Below, in pieces: positions 22,472-31,222 of a stretch of DNA of 64,000 nt (the first letter of the stretch is position 1; the number at the start of each line of letters is the position of its first letter). The DNA lies in assembly GCF_024436035.1 (NCBI RefSeq), contig NZ_JANFNG010000002.1, positions 1 through 64,000 on the forward strand, written 5' to 3'. The notes under the pieces were generated by a model, which made no database searches, was not told the origin of the DNA, and was given only the letters and a program-made list of their open reading frames with translations. The translations under genes and the position numbers were made by a program. This DNA is from Streptomyces humicola (GTDB lineage Bacteria; Actinomycetota; Actinomycetes; Streptomycetales; Streptomycetaceae).

Positions 22472-24298
22472 ATGCGCTTCCTTCGGGGAACCCGCCACCA
22501 GATCGACAGCGAGAGCCGTGCCTGGCCACGTCTCGATGGCCGGGCACGGCCATTGCTATGGGGCGTCCTGGCCCTGCTGGCGGCCGGGGCGGCATGGGTC
22601 GCGGTCACCGGTGTGCTGGCGCGTGCCGAACTGCTGGCCGCCCAGCGCAGCCTGACGGCGATGGAAAGCCTCAAGACGGCGAATCCCGCGGGAGCCGGGG
22701 CGCGGGGCCTCGGCTCTCTGGCGCCCGAATTGCGCTCCGCCGCCGCCCACGCCGCCCGGGCCCACCACTACACCACTGGCCCGGCCTGGTATCTGGCCGC
22801 TCAGGTCCCCCTCCTGGGCGACCCTGTGCGTACCGTACGTGGAGCGGCCTGGGCCACCCATCGCGTCACAGCAGAGGTGCTACCCCCGCTGCTACGTCTC
22901 ACGGACGGCCTCACGGGCGACGCGCGGGCGGGCGGAAGCCCCATCGACCTCGCTGCCCTGCGCCGCGAGGCTCCGTCCCTGAACCGCGCCGCGCAGGTGG
23001 CGTCCGACATTCGAACGCAGTCGGACGAGCTTCCGGGCAGCACCTGGCTCCCGTCCGCGGACCGGGCCCGTACGCAGCTCACCGGTCAGCTCGACCGGCT
23101 CGCGCCAGCGACGGCCGACGCCGCCGCGGCAGCGCGTGTGGTTCCCGCCATGATGGGCGGACAGGGTGAACGGCGATATCTGGTGATCTTCCAGAACACC
23201 GCCGAGTCCCGCGGTACCGGAGGACTGCCCGGTGCGTTCGCCGTACTGACGGCCATTCAGGGGAAACTGAAATTTGGGGACTTCGGCAATGACACGGTTA
23301 TGGCTGGCTCCCGCGCGTCGGTGAATCTCGGCAAGGAGTTCGCCGCCGACTACGCACAGAACGCCCCAACCACCACCTGGGTTAATGCCAACCTCAGTCC
23401 GCACTTCCCGTACGCCGCGCAGATCTGGGCGGACTCCTGGTCGCGGCACAGCGGCAAGAAAGTCGACGGCGTCATCGCCCTCGACCCGAGGGCGATGGCC
23501 GGGCTGCTCGCGGTCACCGGTCCGGCGCGCCTGGCCGACGGCACCGCCGTGTCGGCCGGCAACGTGGTGGACCTGACCGAACGCTCCAGCTACGCGGCAA
23601 TCGCGGACACCATGGAGCGCAAGAGCTTCTTCACCGACGTGGCCAAGGCCACCGCTGGAAAACTCCTCAGTGCCGACAGGCGGCACTACCCTGCCTTGCT
23701 GTCCGCTCTGCGGACAGAACTGAAAAGGGGGCGGGTCATGGCGTGGAGCGCTCATCCGTCCGAGCAACGGGAGCTCCAGCAGGAAAATTTCGCGGGCGCC
23801 CTGCCGGAAGGCCCTGAACCCTTCGCGGGGCTGGTGGTCAACAACGCGGCCGGGACGAAACTCGACTACTACCTCGACCGGAGGCTGGACTGGGAGGCGG
23901 GACGGTGCGGACGGGACGGGCGGGACGTCACCGTGACGGTGGCGCTCACTAACCGGGCCCCCGCCACCAGGCTCCCCGCGTACGTCACGCAGAGAGTGGA
24001 CGCGCCGCCGTACACCACCCGGCCGGGCGACAACCGGCTGCTGGTCTCCTACTACGCGAGCACCGGAGCAGGCTTGGCCGAGGCTACGCTGGACGGCCGG
24101 ATCGCGCTGGCGAACGTTACTACTGAGCGCGGGCATCCGGTGTTCACGCTGGACGTGGAGCTTCCCCGGCAATCGACTCGCACGCTCAGGCTGTACCTGG
24201 TGGAACCTCCTTCCACGCGGCCGCCGGTCCTCCTACTCCAGCGGCTGGTGCGGCCTTTCCGTTACGCGGTGCGGCCGAACCTCCGGTGCAATGGTTGA
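22472..24298 (+). CDS. DUF4012 membrane-anchored extracytoplasmic protein
   Basis: 608 residues. An N-terminal transmembrane helix (LLWGVLALLAAGAAWVAVTGVL) is followed by a large extracytoplasmic part with the DUF4012 pattern: YLVIFQNTAESRGTGGLPGAFAVL near residue 235, VDGVIALDPRAMAGLLAVTGP near 333, and NNAAGTKLDYYLDRRLDW. DUF4012 proteins are regularly found in actinobacterial cell-surface polysaccharide loci, where some have been linked to polymer attachment, but I would not name a reaction. It lies 20 bp after the anchored secreted protein. Confidence 0.85.
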   Translation: MRFLRGTRHQIDSESRAWPRLDGRARPLLWGVLALLAAGAAWVAVTGVLARAELLAAQRSLTAMESLKTANPAGAGARGLGSLAPELRSAAAHAARAHHYTTGPAWYLAAQVPLLGDPVRTVRGAAWATHRVTAEVLPPLLRLTDGLTGDARAGGSPIDLAALRREAPSLNRAAQVASDIRTQSDELPGSTWLPSADRARTQLTGQLDRLAPATADAAAAARVVPAMMGGQGERRYLVIFQNTAESRGTGGLPGAFAVLTAIQGKLKFGDFGNDTVMAGSRASVNLGKEFAADYAQNAPTTTWVNANLSPHFPYAAQIWADSWSRHSGKKVDGVIALDPRAMAGLLAVTGPARLADGTAVSAGNVVDLTERSSYAAIADTMERKSFFTDVAKATAGKLLSADRRHYPALLSALRTELKRGRVMAWSAHPSEQRELQQENFAGALPEGPEPFAGLVVNNAAGTKLDYYLDRRLDWEAGRCGRDGRDVTVTVALTNRAPATRLPAYVTQRVDAPPYTTRPGDNRLLVSYYASTGAGLAEATLDGRIALANVTTERGHPVFTLDVELPRQSTRTLRLYLVEPPSTRPPVLLLQRLVRPFRYAVRPNLRCNG

Positions 24299-24318
24299 CG
24301 TCCGCTCGCCTGCACAGG

Positions 24319-24915
24319 TCAGCCGCGTACCGCTTCGACAATCCGCTCGACCGACTCCGCGATCCGTCCTGCGCACGACCGCGCCACTTGATCGGGCGCG
24401 CCGTACGGGTCGGCCACGTCGTCGTCCTCGGCGCGGCCCTCCGCACCCCGCCGGGCCGATGCTCCCCGAACCAGCAGGGCAGTCCGGTCCGCAGGCCCCG
24501 CCACCCCGGCGGCATCATCGGCCCGCAGCAGCCGGGCGAACTCGCGCAAGGTGAAAGTCCGCCGCAGTGCCCACACGGGTGACAGCCTCACCGCTGCATC
24601 GCGGTGCTCCGTCGTAGCGCCCAGTACGAGATCGGCGTTCTCCACCAGTTCCGCGGTCAGCCGGCTGGCGACGGCACCGTGTGGGTCCCCGCCCAACTCG
24701 GCAAGGAGAGCCGCAGCCACCGGATCCATAGGGTCGCCCGGCCTGGCTGCTGTGCCGGCACTGGTCACCCGGAACATCCCCCGGGACGAGCCCAAGCGGG
24801 CCGTCAGCAGACGCTCGGCCAGCGGCGAGCGGTGCAGGTTGCCTGTGCAGACCATGAGCACCCGGAAAGGCGGATTTCGGTGTCCTCGGGCCGACGGGGC
24901 AGAGAGACCGGGCAT
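24319..24915 (-). CDS. Low-molecular-weight protein tyrosine phosphatase
   Basis: 198 residues. The N-terminal P-loop VLMVCTGNLHRSPLAERLL carries the catalytic Cys and Arg of the C-x5-R-S signature. The general acid loop is DVADPYGAP near residue 170. Most homologues have CxGNxCRS, so His replaces the second Cys here. Such phosphatases usually counteract the BY-type tyrosine kinase that controls exopolysaccharide export; a candidate kinase is at 42679-44226 in this locus. It is convergent with the DUF4012 gene. Confidence 0.85.
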   Translation of the reverse strand: MPGLSAPSARGHRNPPFRVLMVCTGNLHRSPLAERLLTARLGSSRGMFRVTSAGTAARPGDPMDPVAAALLAELGGDPHGAVASRLTAELVENADLVLGATTEHRDAAVRLSPVWALRRTFTLREFARLLRADDAAGVAGPADRTALLVRGASARRGAEGRAEDDDVADPYGAPDQVARSCAGRIAESVERIVEAVRG

Positions 24916-25121
24916 GACAGGAGTATTGCAGCGAAGGTCGCGTCCGGTTGTCCGCCCTGCGGGTCGTCACTGCAAGGTGAGCGGGCTGACCGCACCACCT
25001 GGACAGCAGGATCGTTCGCGTTTTCGCAGGTCGTCGCGACGCTCGACGGGCCACGATGGCCGACGAAGCCTCAACGTTCGCCAGGACCACTGCGGAAGCC
25101 GGGGCAGAGCTGCTCGTTTCC

Positions 25122-25730
25122 TCAGTAGGCCCCCTCTCCCCGCAGCACCGCCCTCGGGGTGCGCGCGAGGATCATCAGGTCCAGGCGGAGCGACCATGTA
25201 TCGACGTACATCAGGTCCAGCCGCAGGGTCTCCTCCCAGCTGAGGGTGGACCGGCCGCTGATCTGCCACGGCCCGGTGAGCCCGGGGCGGACCAGCAGCC
25301 TGCGGCTCGCCTGTTCGCTGAACGACGAGTCCTCCAGCGGCAGCGGCCGCGGTCCGACCAGCGACATGTGGCCCATCAAGACATTGAACAGCTGGGGCAG
25401 TTCATCCAGCGAGAAGCGGCGCAGCAGGCGACCCGCTCTGGTGACACGCGGATCTTCGCGGATCTTGAACAGGTGCCCGTCGGTCTCGTTGCGATCAGCC
25501 AAGGTGTGTCGCTGCCGCTCGGAACCGACCCGCATGGTACGCAGCTTCAATACCTGGAACCCCTCACCGCGCATGCCGGTTCTGCGCTGCCGGAAGAGCA
25601 CGGGACCGGGACTGTCGATCTTGATGGCGACTGCCGCGGCGAGCAGGACGGGGGAAAGCAGCACGATCAGGACCGCGGCACCCAGGACGTCGATAGCCCG
25701 TTTGACTGCCTTGGCGGCTGATCCAGACAT
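25122..25730 (-). CDS. Priming sugar-phosphate transferase (polyprenyl glycosylphosphotransferase)
   Basis: 202 residues of the bacterial sugar transferase (WcaJ/WbaP C-terminal) family. It has one N-terminal helix (VLGAAVLIVLLSPVLLAAAVAI), then FRQRRTG, FQVLKLRTMR, RVTRAGRLLRRFSLDELPQL and the catalytic-core MSLVGPRPLP and RPGLTGPWQISGR. It transfers a sugar phosphate onto undecaprenyl phosphate at the inner face of the membrane to start a repeat unit. The short form without extra N-terminal helices is typical of monotopic enzymes. It is divergent from the UDP-glucuronate decarboxylase gene. Confidence 0.92.
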   Translation of the reverse strand: MSGSAAKAVKRAIDVLGAAVLIVLLSPVLLAAAVAIKIDSPGPVLFRQRRTGMRGEGFQVLKLRTMRVGSERQRHTLADRNETDGHLFKIREDPRVTRAGRLLRRFSLDELPQLFNVLMGHMSLVGPRPLPLEDSSFSEQASRRLLVRPGLTGPWQISGRSTLSWEETLRLDLMYVDTWSLRLDLMILARTPRAVLRGEGAY

Positions 25731-25810
25731 CTCGACCTCTCCTACTGCCTAGGCCGACCAGGGGGCGTGCGCCGCCCTGACGGCGGGTGGGGGTCGCCCG
25801 TTCGTCGCGG

Positions 25811-25870
25811 CGAAATTGCATATAATAGACATATCAATGTAAACATACGTCAGCCTGCATTCTGCTATTG
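25811..25870. promoter_or_regulatory. AT-rich divergent promoter region
   Basis: A sharply AT-rich patch in otherwise GC-rich DNA, with a perfect TATAAT on the plus strand at 25821-25826 and AT-rich -10/-35-like hexamers on the minus strand. It lies between the priming transferase and the UDP-glucuronate decarboxylase genes and probably drives both. Confidence 0.45.
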
Positions 25871-25925
25871 ACACTTCGGGCCGACTCGCTCACGGTGTCC
25901 GCGGCCCGTCAGCGAGAGGACTCCC

Positions 25926-26930
25926 ATGCGTGCTGTGGTGACTGGCGGGGCCGGATTCATCGGCTCCCACCTGTGCGAACGATTGCTCGCCAGCGGCAGT
26001 GACGTCGTGTGTGTGGACAATTTCCTGACGTCCGGTCTGCACAACATCGATCATCTGATGGAGCATCCCCGTTTCCGGTTCCAATACCTGGACGTCTGTC
26101 AGGGCCTCCACGTGGACGGCTCGATTGACGCCCTATTCCACCTGGCCTCGCCCGCCTCGCCCGCGGACTACCTCAGGCTGCCCCTGGAGACGCTGCGGGT
26201 CGGGTCGACCGGCACCTGGCACGCCCTGGACCTAGCCGCTGAGAAGGACGCGCGGTTCCTGCTGACCTCCACCTCCGAGTCGTACGGCGACCCGCAGATC
26301 CACCCGCAGAGCGAGGACTACTGGGGCAATGTCAACCCGGTGGGACCGCGCTCGGTCTACGACGAGGCCAAGCGGTTCGGCGAGGCGCTGACCATGGCGT
26401 ACCGCAGGAGCCACGGCGTGGACGCCAAGCTCGTCAGAATCTTCAACACTTTCGGCCCCCGCATGCGTCCCGACGACGGCCGGGCCATTCCCACTTTCGT
26501 CCGCCAGGCGCTGGAGGGGCAACCCCTGACCGTCACCGGTGACGGCACCCAGACCCGTTCCCTGTGCTACGTCGACGACCTGGTCGGCGGACTGGTGCAG
26601 ATGATGGCCAGCCCCCACGGCGGCCCGATCAACCTGGGCACCCCGCACGAGGTCTCCATGCTCGACCTCGCTCGATGGATCATCGAGCTCACCGACTCCG
26701 GTTCGCAGATCCAGCTGGTGCCCCGGCCGCAGGACGACCCGGAGAAACGCCGCCCTGACATCACCCTTGCCCGCGAACTGCTGGGCTGGGAACCGACGAC
26801 CGACGTGGAGCAGGGGCTGCGTGAGACCATCACCAGCTTGAGTAATCGCCTGAACCAGGACGCTCCGGCCGGGCGCGAGGCCGCACTCCCGGCGCCCGAA
26901 TCGGCGCTCACGGCAGGAGCGGCCTCGTGA
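25926..26930 (+). CDS. UDP-glucuronate decarboxylase / NAD-dependent sugar epimerase
   Basis: 334 residues of the extended SDR family. The NAD site VTGGAGFIGSHL is at residues 5-16. TSTSESYGDP, HPQSEDYWGNVNPVGPRSVYD and the catalytic YDEAK fit UDP-glucuronate decarboxylases (UXS), which make UDP-xylose. IFNTFGPRMRPDDGR is also typical. The ATG follows GAGGACTCCC. It overlaps the next gene by 4 bp (GTGA). It supplies an activated pentose, or a related sugar, for the polymer. Confidence 0.85.
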   Translation: MRAVVTGGAGFIGSHLCERLLASGSDVVCVDNFLTSGLHNIDHLMEHPRFRFQYLDVCQGLHVDGSIDALFHLASPASPADYLRLPLETLRVGSTGTWHALDLAAEKDARFLLTSTSESYGDPQIHPQSEDYWGNVNPVGPRSVYDEAKRFGEALTMAYRRSHGVDAKLVRIFNTFGPRMRPDDGRAIPTFVRQALEGQPLTVTGDGTQTRSLCYVDDLVGGLVQMMASPHGGPINLGTPHEVSMLDLARWIIELTDSGSQIQLVPRPQDDPEKRRPDITLARELLGWEPTTDVEQGLRETITSLSNRLNQDAPAGREAALPAPESALTAGAAS

Positions 26931-27820
26931 CGGTCCTGGTGGCCGATGTGCCCGACCGCACGGTTCCCACCGTCAGCTGCCTCGGCGTACCCATCACCGC
27001 CCACACCCGCGAGAGCGCGGCCCGCGAGGTCGTCCGGCTTGCCCGGCACCACCGCGACACCCGCTCGGCCACCGACGCCTGCGGCAGTGACGTACACCTG
27101 TGCAACGCCCACACCCTCGCCCTCGCCGATCGCGATCCGCGACTCCACGGCATCCTGGGCAGCGCCGATCTGAACCTCCCCGACGGCCAATCGGTGGTCT
27201 GGGCCAACCAGTTGCTGCACCGCGGCTCGTCCCTGCCCGCCACCCGGGTGTATGGTCCCGACCTGTTTTTGGACGTATTCGCGCACGGACAGGACGCCGG
27301 ACTCCGGCACTACCTGCTCGGTTCCACCCTTGAGGTTCTGGACGCGCTGCGGACAGAACTGCTCCAGCGCTTCCCCCGATCCCAGATCGTGGGCACCTGC
27401 TCGCCGCCGTTTCGGCCCCTGACCGCCGGAGAACTGCGCGCCGAGGAAGAGGCCATCGCCTCCGCCGGCGCGGACATCGTCTGGGTCGGCCTCGGAACCC
27501 CCAAGCAGGACATCCGGGCGGCGCACCTCGCGGCTGCGCTCCCGGTCGTGACCGTGGCGGTGGGCGCCGCCTTCGACTTCGTGGCCGGCCACAAACGCCA
27601 GGCCCCACGGTGGGTGCAACGCCGGGGACTGGAGTGGGCCTTCCGCCTCGGCTGCGAACCACGCCGGCTGTGGCGCCGCTATCTCTTCGGCAACGCCCGC
27701 TTCCTCGGCGGTGTCGCCCGGCAGGCGATGGGTGATGGCGTGTCGTGGACGGCCGCGCCCTCGGTGCGCTCGACGTCCCGCAACATCGGGTTCCTTGCTG
27801 GGCGGGAGGAGCGGACATGA
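26927..27820 (+). CDS. WecG/TagA/CpsF-family glycosyltransferase
   Basis: 297 residues of GT26. It has VHLCNAHTLALADRDPRL near residue 57, DLNLPDGQSVVWANQLL, the RVYGPDLFLDVF motif and IVWVGLGTPKQDIRAAHLA near residue 184, all hallmarks of the family that adds N-acetylmannosamine(uronate) or similar to a lipid-linked sugar. GTG 26927 overlaps the preceding stop. It probably acts at the inner membrane face as the second step of repeat-unit assembly. Confidence 0.88.
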   Translation: MTVLVADVPDRTVPTVSCLGVPITAHTRESAAREVVRLARHHRDTRSATDACGSDVHLCNAHTLALADRDPRLHGILGSADLNLPDGQSVVWANQLLHRGSSLPATRVYGPDLFLDVFAHGQDAGLRHYLLGSTLEVLDALRTELLQRFPRSQIVGTCSPPFRPLTAGELRAEEEAIASAGADIVWVGLGTPKQDIRAAHLAAALPVVTVAVGAAFDFVAGHKRQAPRWVQRRGLEWAFRLGCEPRRLWRRYLFGNARFLGGVARQAMGDGVSWTAAPSVRSTSRNIGFLAGREERT

Positions 27821-29058
27821 AGGCAACAGGTAGTCACCCCCATCTGGTCCCGCCCCCCCGCCGCCTGCATGTCGCCCTGGTGCACAGCTTCTACCGCTCC
27901 GCGAGCCCCAGCGGGGAGAACCAGGCGGTCGTCGATCAAGCCAAGGCACTGCGTCAGACGGGACACCGCGTCTCCATTGTCGCCGCCCATACCGACGAGC
28001 TCCAGGCAACACCGTTCTACGCAGCGCGCGCGGGCCTGACCGTGGCAACCGGTCGTGGGCGATCTCCACTGGCCGAGCTGAAGCGCCTTCGCCCGGACGT
28101 GGTCCACGTGCACAACCTCTTTCCCAACCTCGGCACCGGCTGGCTGAAACACTGGCGCGGCCCGCTCGTCGCCACCCTGCACAATTACCGACCGGCCTGT
28201 GCCGCCGGGACGCTCTTCCGGGATGGCAAGATCTGCACGGCATGCCCTGATGGCGACCAGTGGGCAGGGGTACGGTATGGCTGCTACCGAGGCATGCGCA
28301 GCGCAACACTTCCCCTCGCATGGGCCGGTCGGGCAGGGACAGCAGCCCATCCCCTGCTGCGCCGCGCCGACCGATTGGTGACGCTCTCGGAGCGGAGCAG
28401 GGACCTCTATCTGCGGTTCGGGTTGCCAGCCGGGAAACTTGTCGTCGTACCGAACTCCGTCGACGTGCCAAGGGACCTTTCGGTGGAGAGCGCACCGGCT
28501 CTGTCCGGGACGGGTGCTCGTTGGCTGTTCGTGGGCCGGCTGACCGAGGAGAAGGGAATTGTGCAGCTGCTGAGAAGCTGGCCGCAAGGGGAATCCCTCG
28601 ACGTGGTCGGTTCCGGACCGCTGGAATCGGCCTGCCGCGCCGTCGCTCCGATCGGGGTACGGATGCTGGGTGCGCTTCGGCGCGAGCAAGTACTCGCTGT
28701 ACTCGCGCGCTACACCGGTCTCGTCTTCCCCAGCATCTGTTTCGAGGGCGCGCCTCTGGTCTGCCAGGAGGCGTTGGCGGCAGGGGTGCCTGTGCTGGCC
28801 CTGGCCGGAACGGGGGCGGCCGACAGTGTGGCCCGCGACGGTACGGGCGCTGTTTACCACAACGCTGATGATCTGCCACGGATCCTCACGGCGGCGGGCC
28901 GCACCTTCCCGGGTCTGCGTGAGCACTGTCGGCGGGTGCATGCCGAGCGCTACAGCGTCCGGTCGTGGACGCAAGCGATGGTCACCGTGTACTCACAGGC
29001 CATAGGGCATGCCGCAGGCCCTCGGGAAGCTGTCGCCGCCGGGGCGCCGACATGCTGA
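27817..29058 (+). CDS. GT4-family glycosyltransferase
   Basis: 413 residues with the GT-B fold. The N-terminal domain contains HSFYRSASPSGENQAVVDQA and DVVHVHNLFPNLGTGW. The C-terminal domain has ARWLFVGRLTEEKGIVQLL and the nucleotide-sugar binding PSICFEGAPLVCQEALAAG with the EGxPLVxxEA pattern. The cysteine-rich RDGKICTACPDGDQWAGVRYGC segment is typical of a subset that bind a structural metal. ATG 27817 overlaps the previous stop (ATGA). Confidence 0.87.
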   Translation: MKATGSHPHLVPPPRRLHVALVHSFYRSASPSGENQAVVDQAKALRQTGHRVSIVAAHTDELQATPFYAARAGLTVATGRGRSPLAELKRLRPDVVHVHNLFPNLGTGWLKHWRGPLVATLHNYRPACAAGTLFRDGKICTACPDGDQWAGVRYGCYRGMRSATLPLAWAGRAGTAAHPLLRRADRLVTLSERSRDLYLRFGLPAGKLVVVPNSVDVPRDLSVESAPALSGTGARWLFVGRLTEEKGIVQLLRSWPQGESLDVVGSGPLESACRAVAPIGVRMLGALRREQVLAVLARYTGLVFPSICFEGAPLVCQEALAAGVPVLALAGTGAADSVARDGTGAVYHNADDLPRILTAAGRTFPGLREHCRRVHAERYSVRSWTQAMVTVYSQAIGHAAGPREAVAAGAPTC

Positions 29059-30245
29059 GTAAGTCCAGTCGGCGGCGCGTCGTTGTGGTACAGCCGTACG
29101 TTCCCGGCTACCGCACGCGTTTCTTCGACCTCGCGCAGGGCATTCTCAATGCCGAAGGCGTTGTGCTTGAGGTGCTGCACGGACCTCCTCCACCAGGCTT
29201 TACGGCGAGAGGTGACGCGTCTTCCTGCGCCTGCACGACGCAAGTGCCCATCGGGCGGATCGCCGTCCCGGGTGGCCGGCACCTGAATTGGCGCTGTGTG
29301 CAACGGCAAGCGGCTTGCGCTGATGCGGTCGTGCTGGAGCAGGCACTACACAACCTGGAGACGTACCCCCTTCTCCTGACGCAACTGATCGGGCGGGTGA
29401 GGTCGGGAGGTCCCCGCCTGGCCTTCTGGGGCCACGGCAGGACTTACACCAAGCCGGCCAGCCGACTCGAGTCTTTTGCCAAGGACACGCTGACACGGTG
29501 CGGCGCGTGGTTCTTCGCCTACACAGAGGGCGGAGCCGCACACGTCGCCTCGCGAGGCTTTCCCCGGGAACGCATCACCGTAGTGCGCAACTCCATCGAC
29601 ACCGCCGCGTTGTCCGCCACCGCCGACCGTGCCCGGCGACCGGGAACGGCAGAGTACGCCGATACGTTGGTGCTCCGCGAGAGGTATGGCCTGGTCACCG
29701 GACGTACGGCTCTGTTTCTGGGCGGACTGGACGCGCCCAAGCGGATTCCCTTCCTGCTGGAATCCGCCCGCCGGATCGCGAGTCGACTGCCCGGCTTCCG
29801 CCTTTTGGTAGCCGGGGACGGCACCGATCGGAATCTTGTGGAGGAGGCCGCTTCCCGCCCAGGCAGCCCGGTGGTCGCCGTGGGCCACACCACGGGCCGG
29901 CGCACCGCGCTGCTCGGCGCTGTCAGTGACGTGATGCTGATGCCCGGACGAGTCGGGCTGTGTGCGGTGGACTCCTTCACCCTGCGCACGCCCATCGTCA
30001 CCACCGACTGGCCTTGGCACGCCCCTGAGTTCGAGTACTTGACCGACGGCTGCAACTCCCTGGTCACTGCAGACGACGTGACGTCGTACACGGGAGCGGT
30101 GGTCGACCTGCTCGGCAACCGCTCCCGACTCGAACAGATCCGTGCCGCCTGTTTAAGGGACTCCGCCGACTACACCGTCCAAGGGATGGCCACCCGATTC
30201 TGCGATGGGCTGCATCGGATGCTCGGCAACGGGTCACGACGGTGA
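29052..30245 (+). CDS. GT4-like glycosyltransferase
   Basis: 397 residues from ATG 29052, overlapping the previous gene by 7 bp. It has a GT-B fold with RRVVVVQPYVPGYRTRFFDLA at the N-terminus, RLAFWGHGRTY, ITVVRNSIDT and FLGGLDAPKRIPFLLESARRI. The usual EX7E region is weaker (TLRTPIVTTDWPWHAPEFEYL), with similarity to mannosyl/fucosyl GT4 enzymes. The longer frame to 28965 lies inside the preceding gene. The transferred sugar is unknown. Confidence 0.8.
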   Translation: MLSKSSRRRVVVVQPYVPGYRTRFFDLAQGILNAEGVVLEVLHGPPPPGFTARGDASSCACTTQVPIGRIAVPGGRHLNWRCVQRQAACADAVVLEQALHNLETYPLLLTQLIGRVRSGGPRLAFWGHGRTYTKPASRLESFAKDTLTRCGAWFFAYTEGGAAHVASRGFPRERITVVRNSIDTAALSATADRARRPGTAEYADTLVLRERYGLVTGRTALFLGGLDAPKRIPFLLESARRIASRLPGFRLLVAGDGTDRNLVEEAASRPGSPVVAVGHTTGRRTALLGAVSDVMLMPGRVGLCAVDSFTLRTPIVTTDWPWHAPEFEYLTDGCNSLVTADDVTSYTGAVVDLLGNRSRLEQIRAACLRDSADYTVQGMATRFCDGLHRMLGNGSRR

Positions 30246-30361
30246 CCAACAACCACAATTCCCAGAAAGATGTACTACCGCATCGGTGTGAAATCTTGCG
30301 AAACGCAGAGCCGCGAGAAGGACAGGTCCGGGAAATCAGTTAACGTTTCTGAGTGGCTGTC

Positions 30362-30988
30362 ATGAGAGAAATCGTCAAGTTCATGGTCGGCGGAGCGAAC
30401 CGCCCGATTGCCCAGGCTCGTCTGAGACGTGCGCTGGCGGTGGTTACCAAACCGTACAAGATCGAAATTGGCGCACATCGCACCGGGCATCCCGGCTGGA
30501 TCGGGACCGATATTTCATGGCGCACTCGATACTACATGGATGCCACCAAACCCTGGCCGGTCCCGGACGACTCGGCGAGCCATGTCTATGCCGACAACAT
30601 GATCGAACATATCCGTATGGAGCCGAACCGGATAATGTTCAGAGAAGCGCGAAGGGCGCTGGCGCCAGGAGGGAAGATCAGGTTGGCGACCCCCGATGTA
30701 GAATACGCCGTCGAGCTCTATGTAAAGAATAACGAGGAAACAAGAGAAGCGATCGACAGGTCGGCTTGGGAAGCGCATCACCCGGTTGACCTGCTGCGTA
30801 TCCCCTTCCAAGAATGCGGTCACCACCGAGGCTATCTCTGGGACTTTCAGTCGCTCAGTTCTGAACTAGAAGCGGCCGGGTTCACCGGTGTGCGCCGCTA
30901 CGATCCAGGCCACAGCGACGATCCAAATTTCAGGAATCTGGAATCCCGAAAGAGCTGGGCGCTCATCGTGGAAGCAGAAGTCGACTGA
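30362..30988 (+). CDS. SAM-dependent methyltransferase-like protein
   Basis: About 208 residues. The pattern KIEIGAHRTGHPGWIGTDIS, then SHVYADNMIEHI and REARRALAPGGKIRLATPDVEY is that of class I SAM methyltransferases found in polysaccharide clusters. The SAM loop is reduced (EIGAH), so activity is plausible but not certain. GTG 30353 is an alternative start. It lies in the glycosyltransferase run, about 115 bp after the previous gene, with a base composition less GC-rich than its neighbours, a possible sign of separate origin. Confidence 0.72.
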   Translation: MREIVKFMVGGANRPIAQARLRRALAVVTKPYKIEIGAHRTGHPGWIGTDISWRTRYYMDATKPWPVPDDSASHVYADNMIEHIRMEPNRIMFREARRALAPGGKIRLATPDVEYAVELYVKNNEETREAIDRSAWEAHHPVDLLRIPFQECGHHRGYLWDFQSLSSELEAAGFTGVRRYDPGHSDDPNFRNLESRKSWALIVEAEVD

Positions 30989-31222
30989 CAGCTCCCGGCC
31001 TGCGGTATCGGCCGATCATTGACCTATCAGCAGCTTGCGGTCCGATGTTTCGCAGCCGACACCACTACGGGGTCTTCGCATACTCGGGAAGAGATGAAGT
31101 GCCGTCAGGTCAAGGCATCTGTACGATGGCATTTCAGGTGCCCCCGCGTGGAGTCCCGCAGGCGGGCAAAGGCGTCGCAGACATCGGATGCAGCCGAGTC
31201 AATAATGGAGAGGGCAACTGAG

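Noticed and set aside
26567..28879. 770-codon minus-strand open frame opposite the glycosyltransferase genes
   Set aside because: Arg/Pro-rich composition typical of antisense shadows; the plus-strand genes here have clear domains and overlapping starts and stops.
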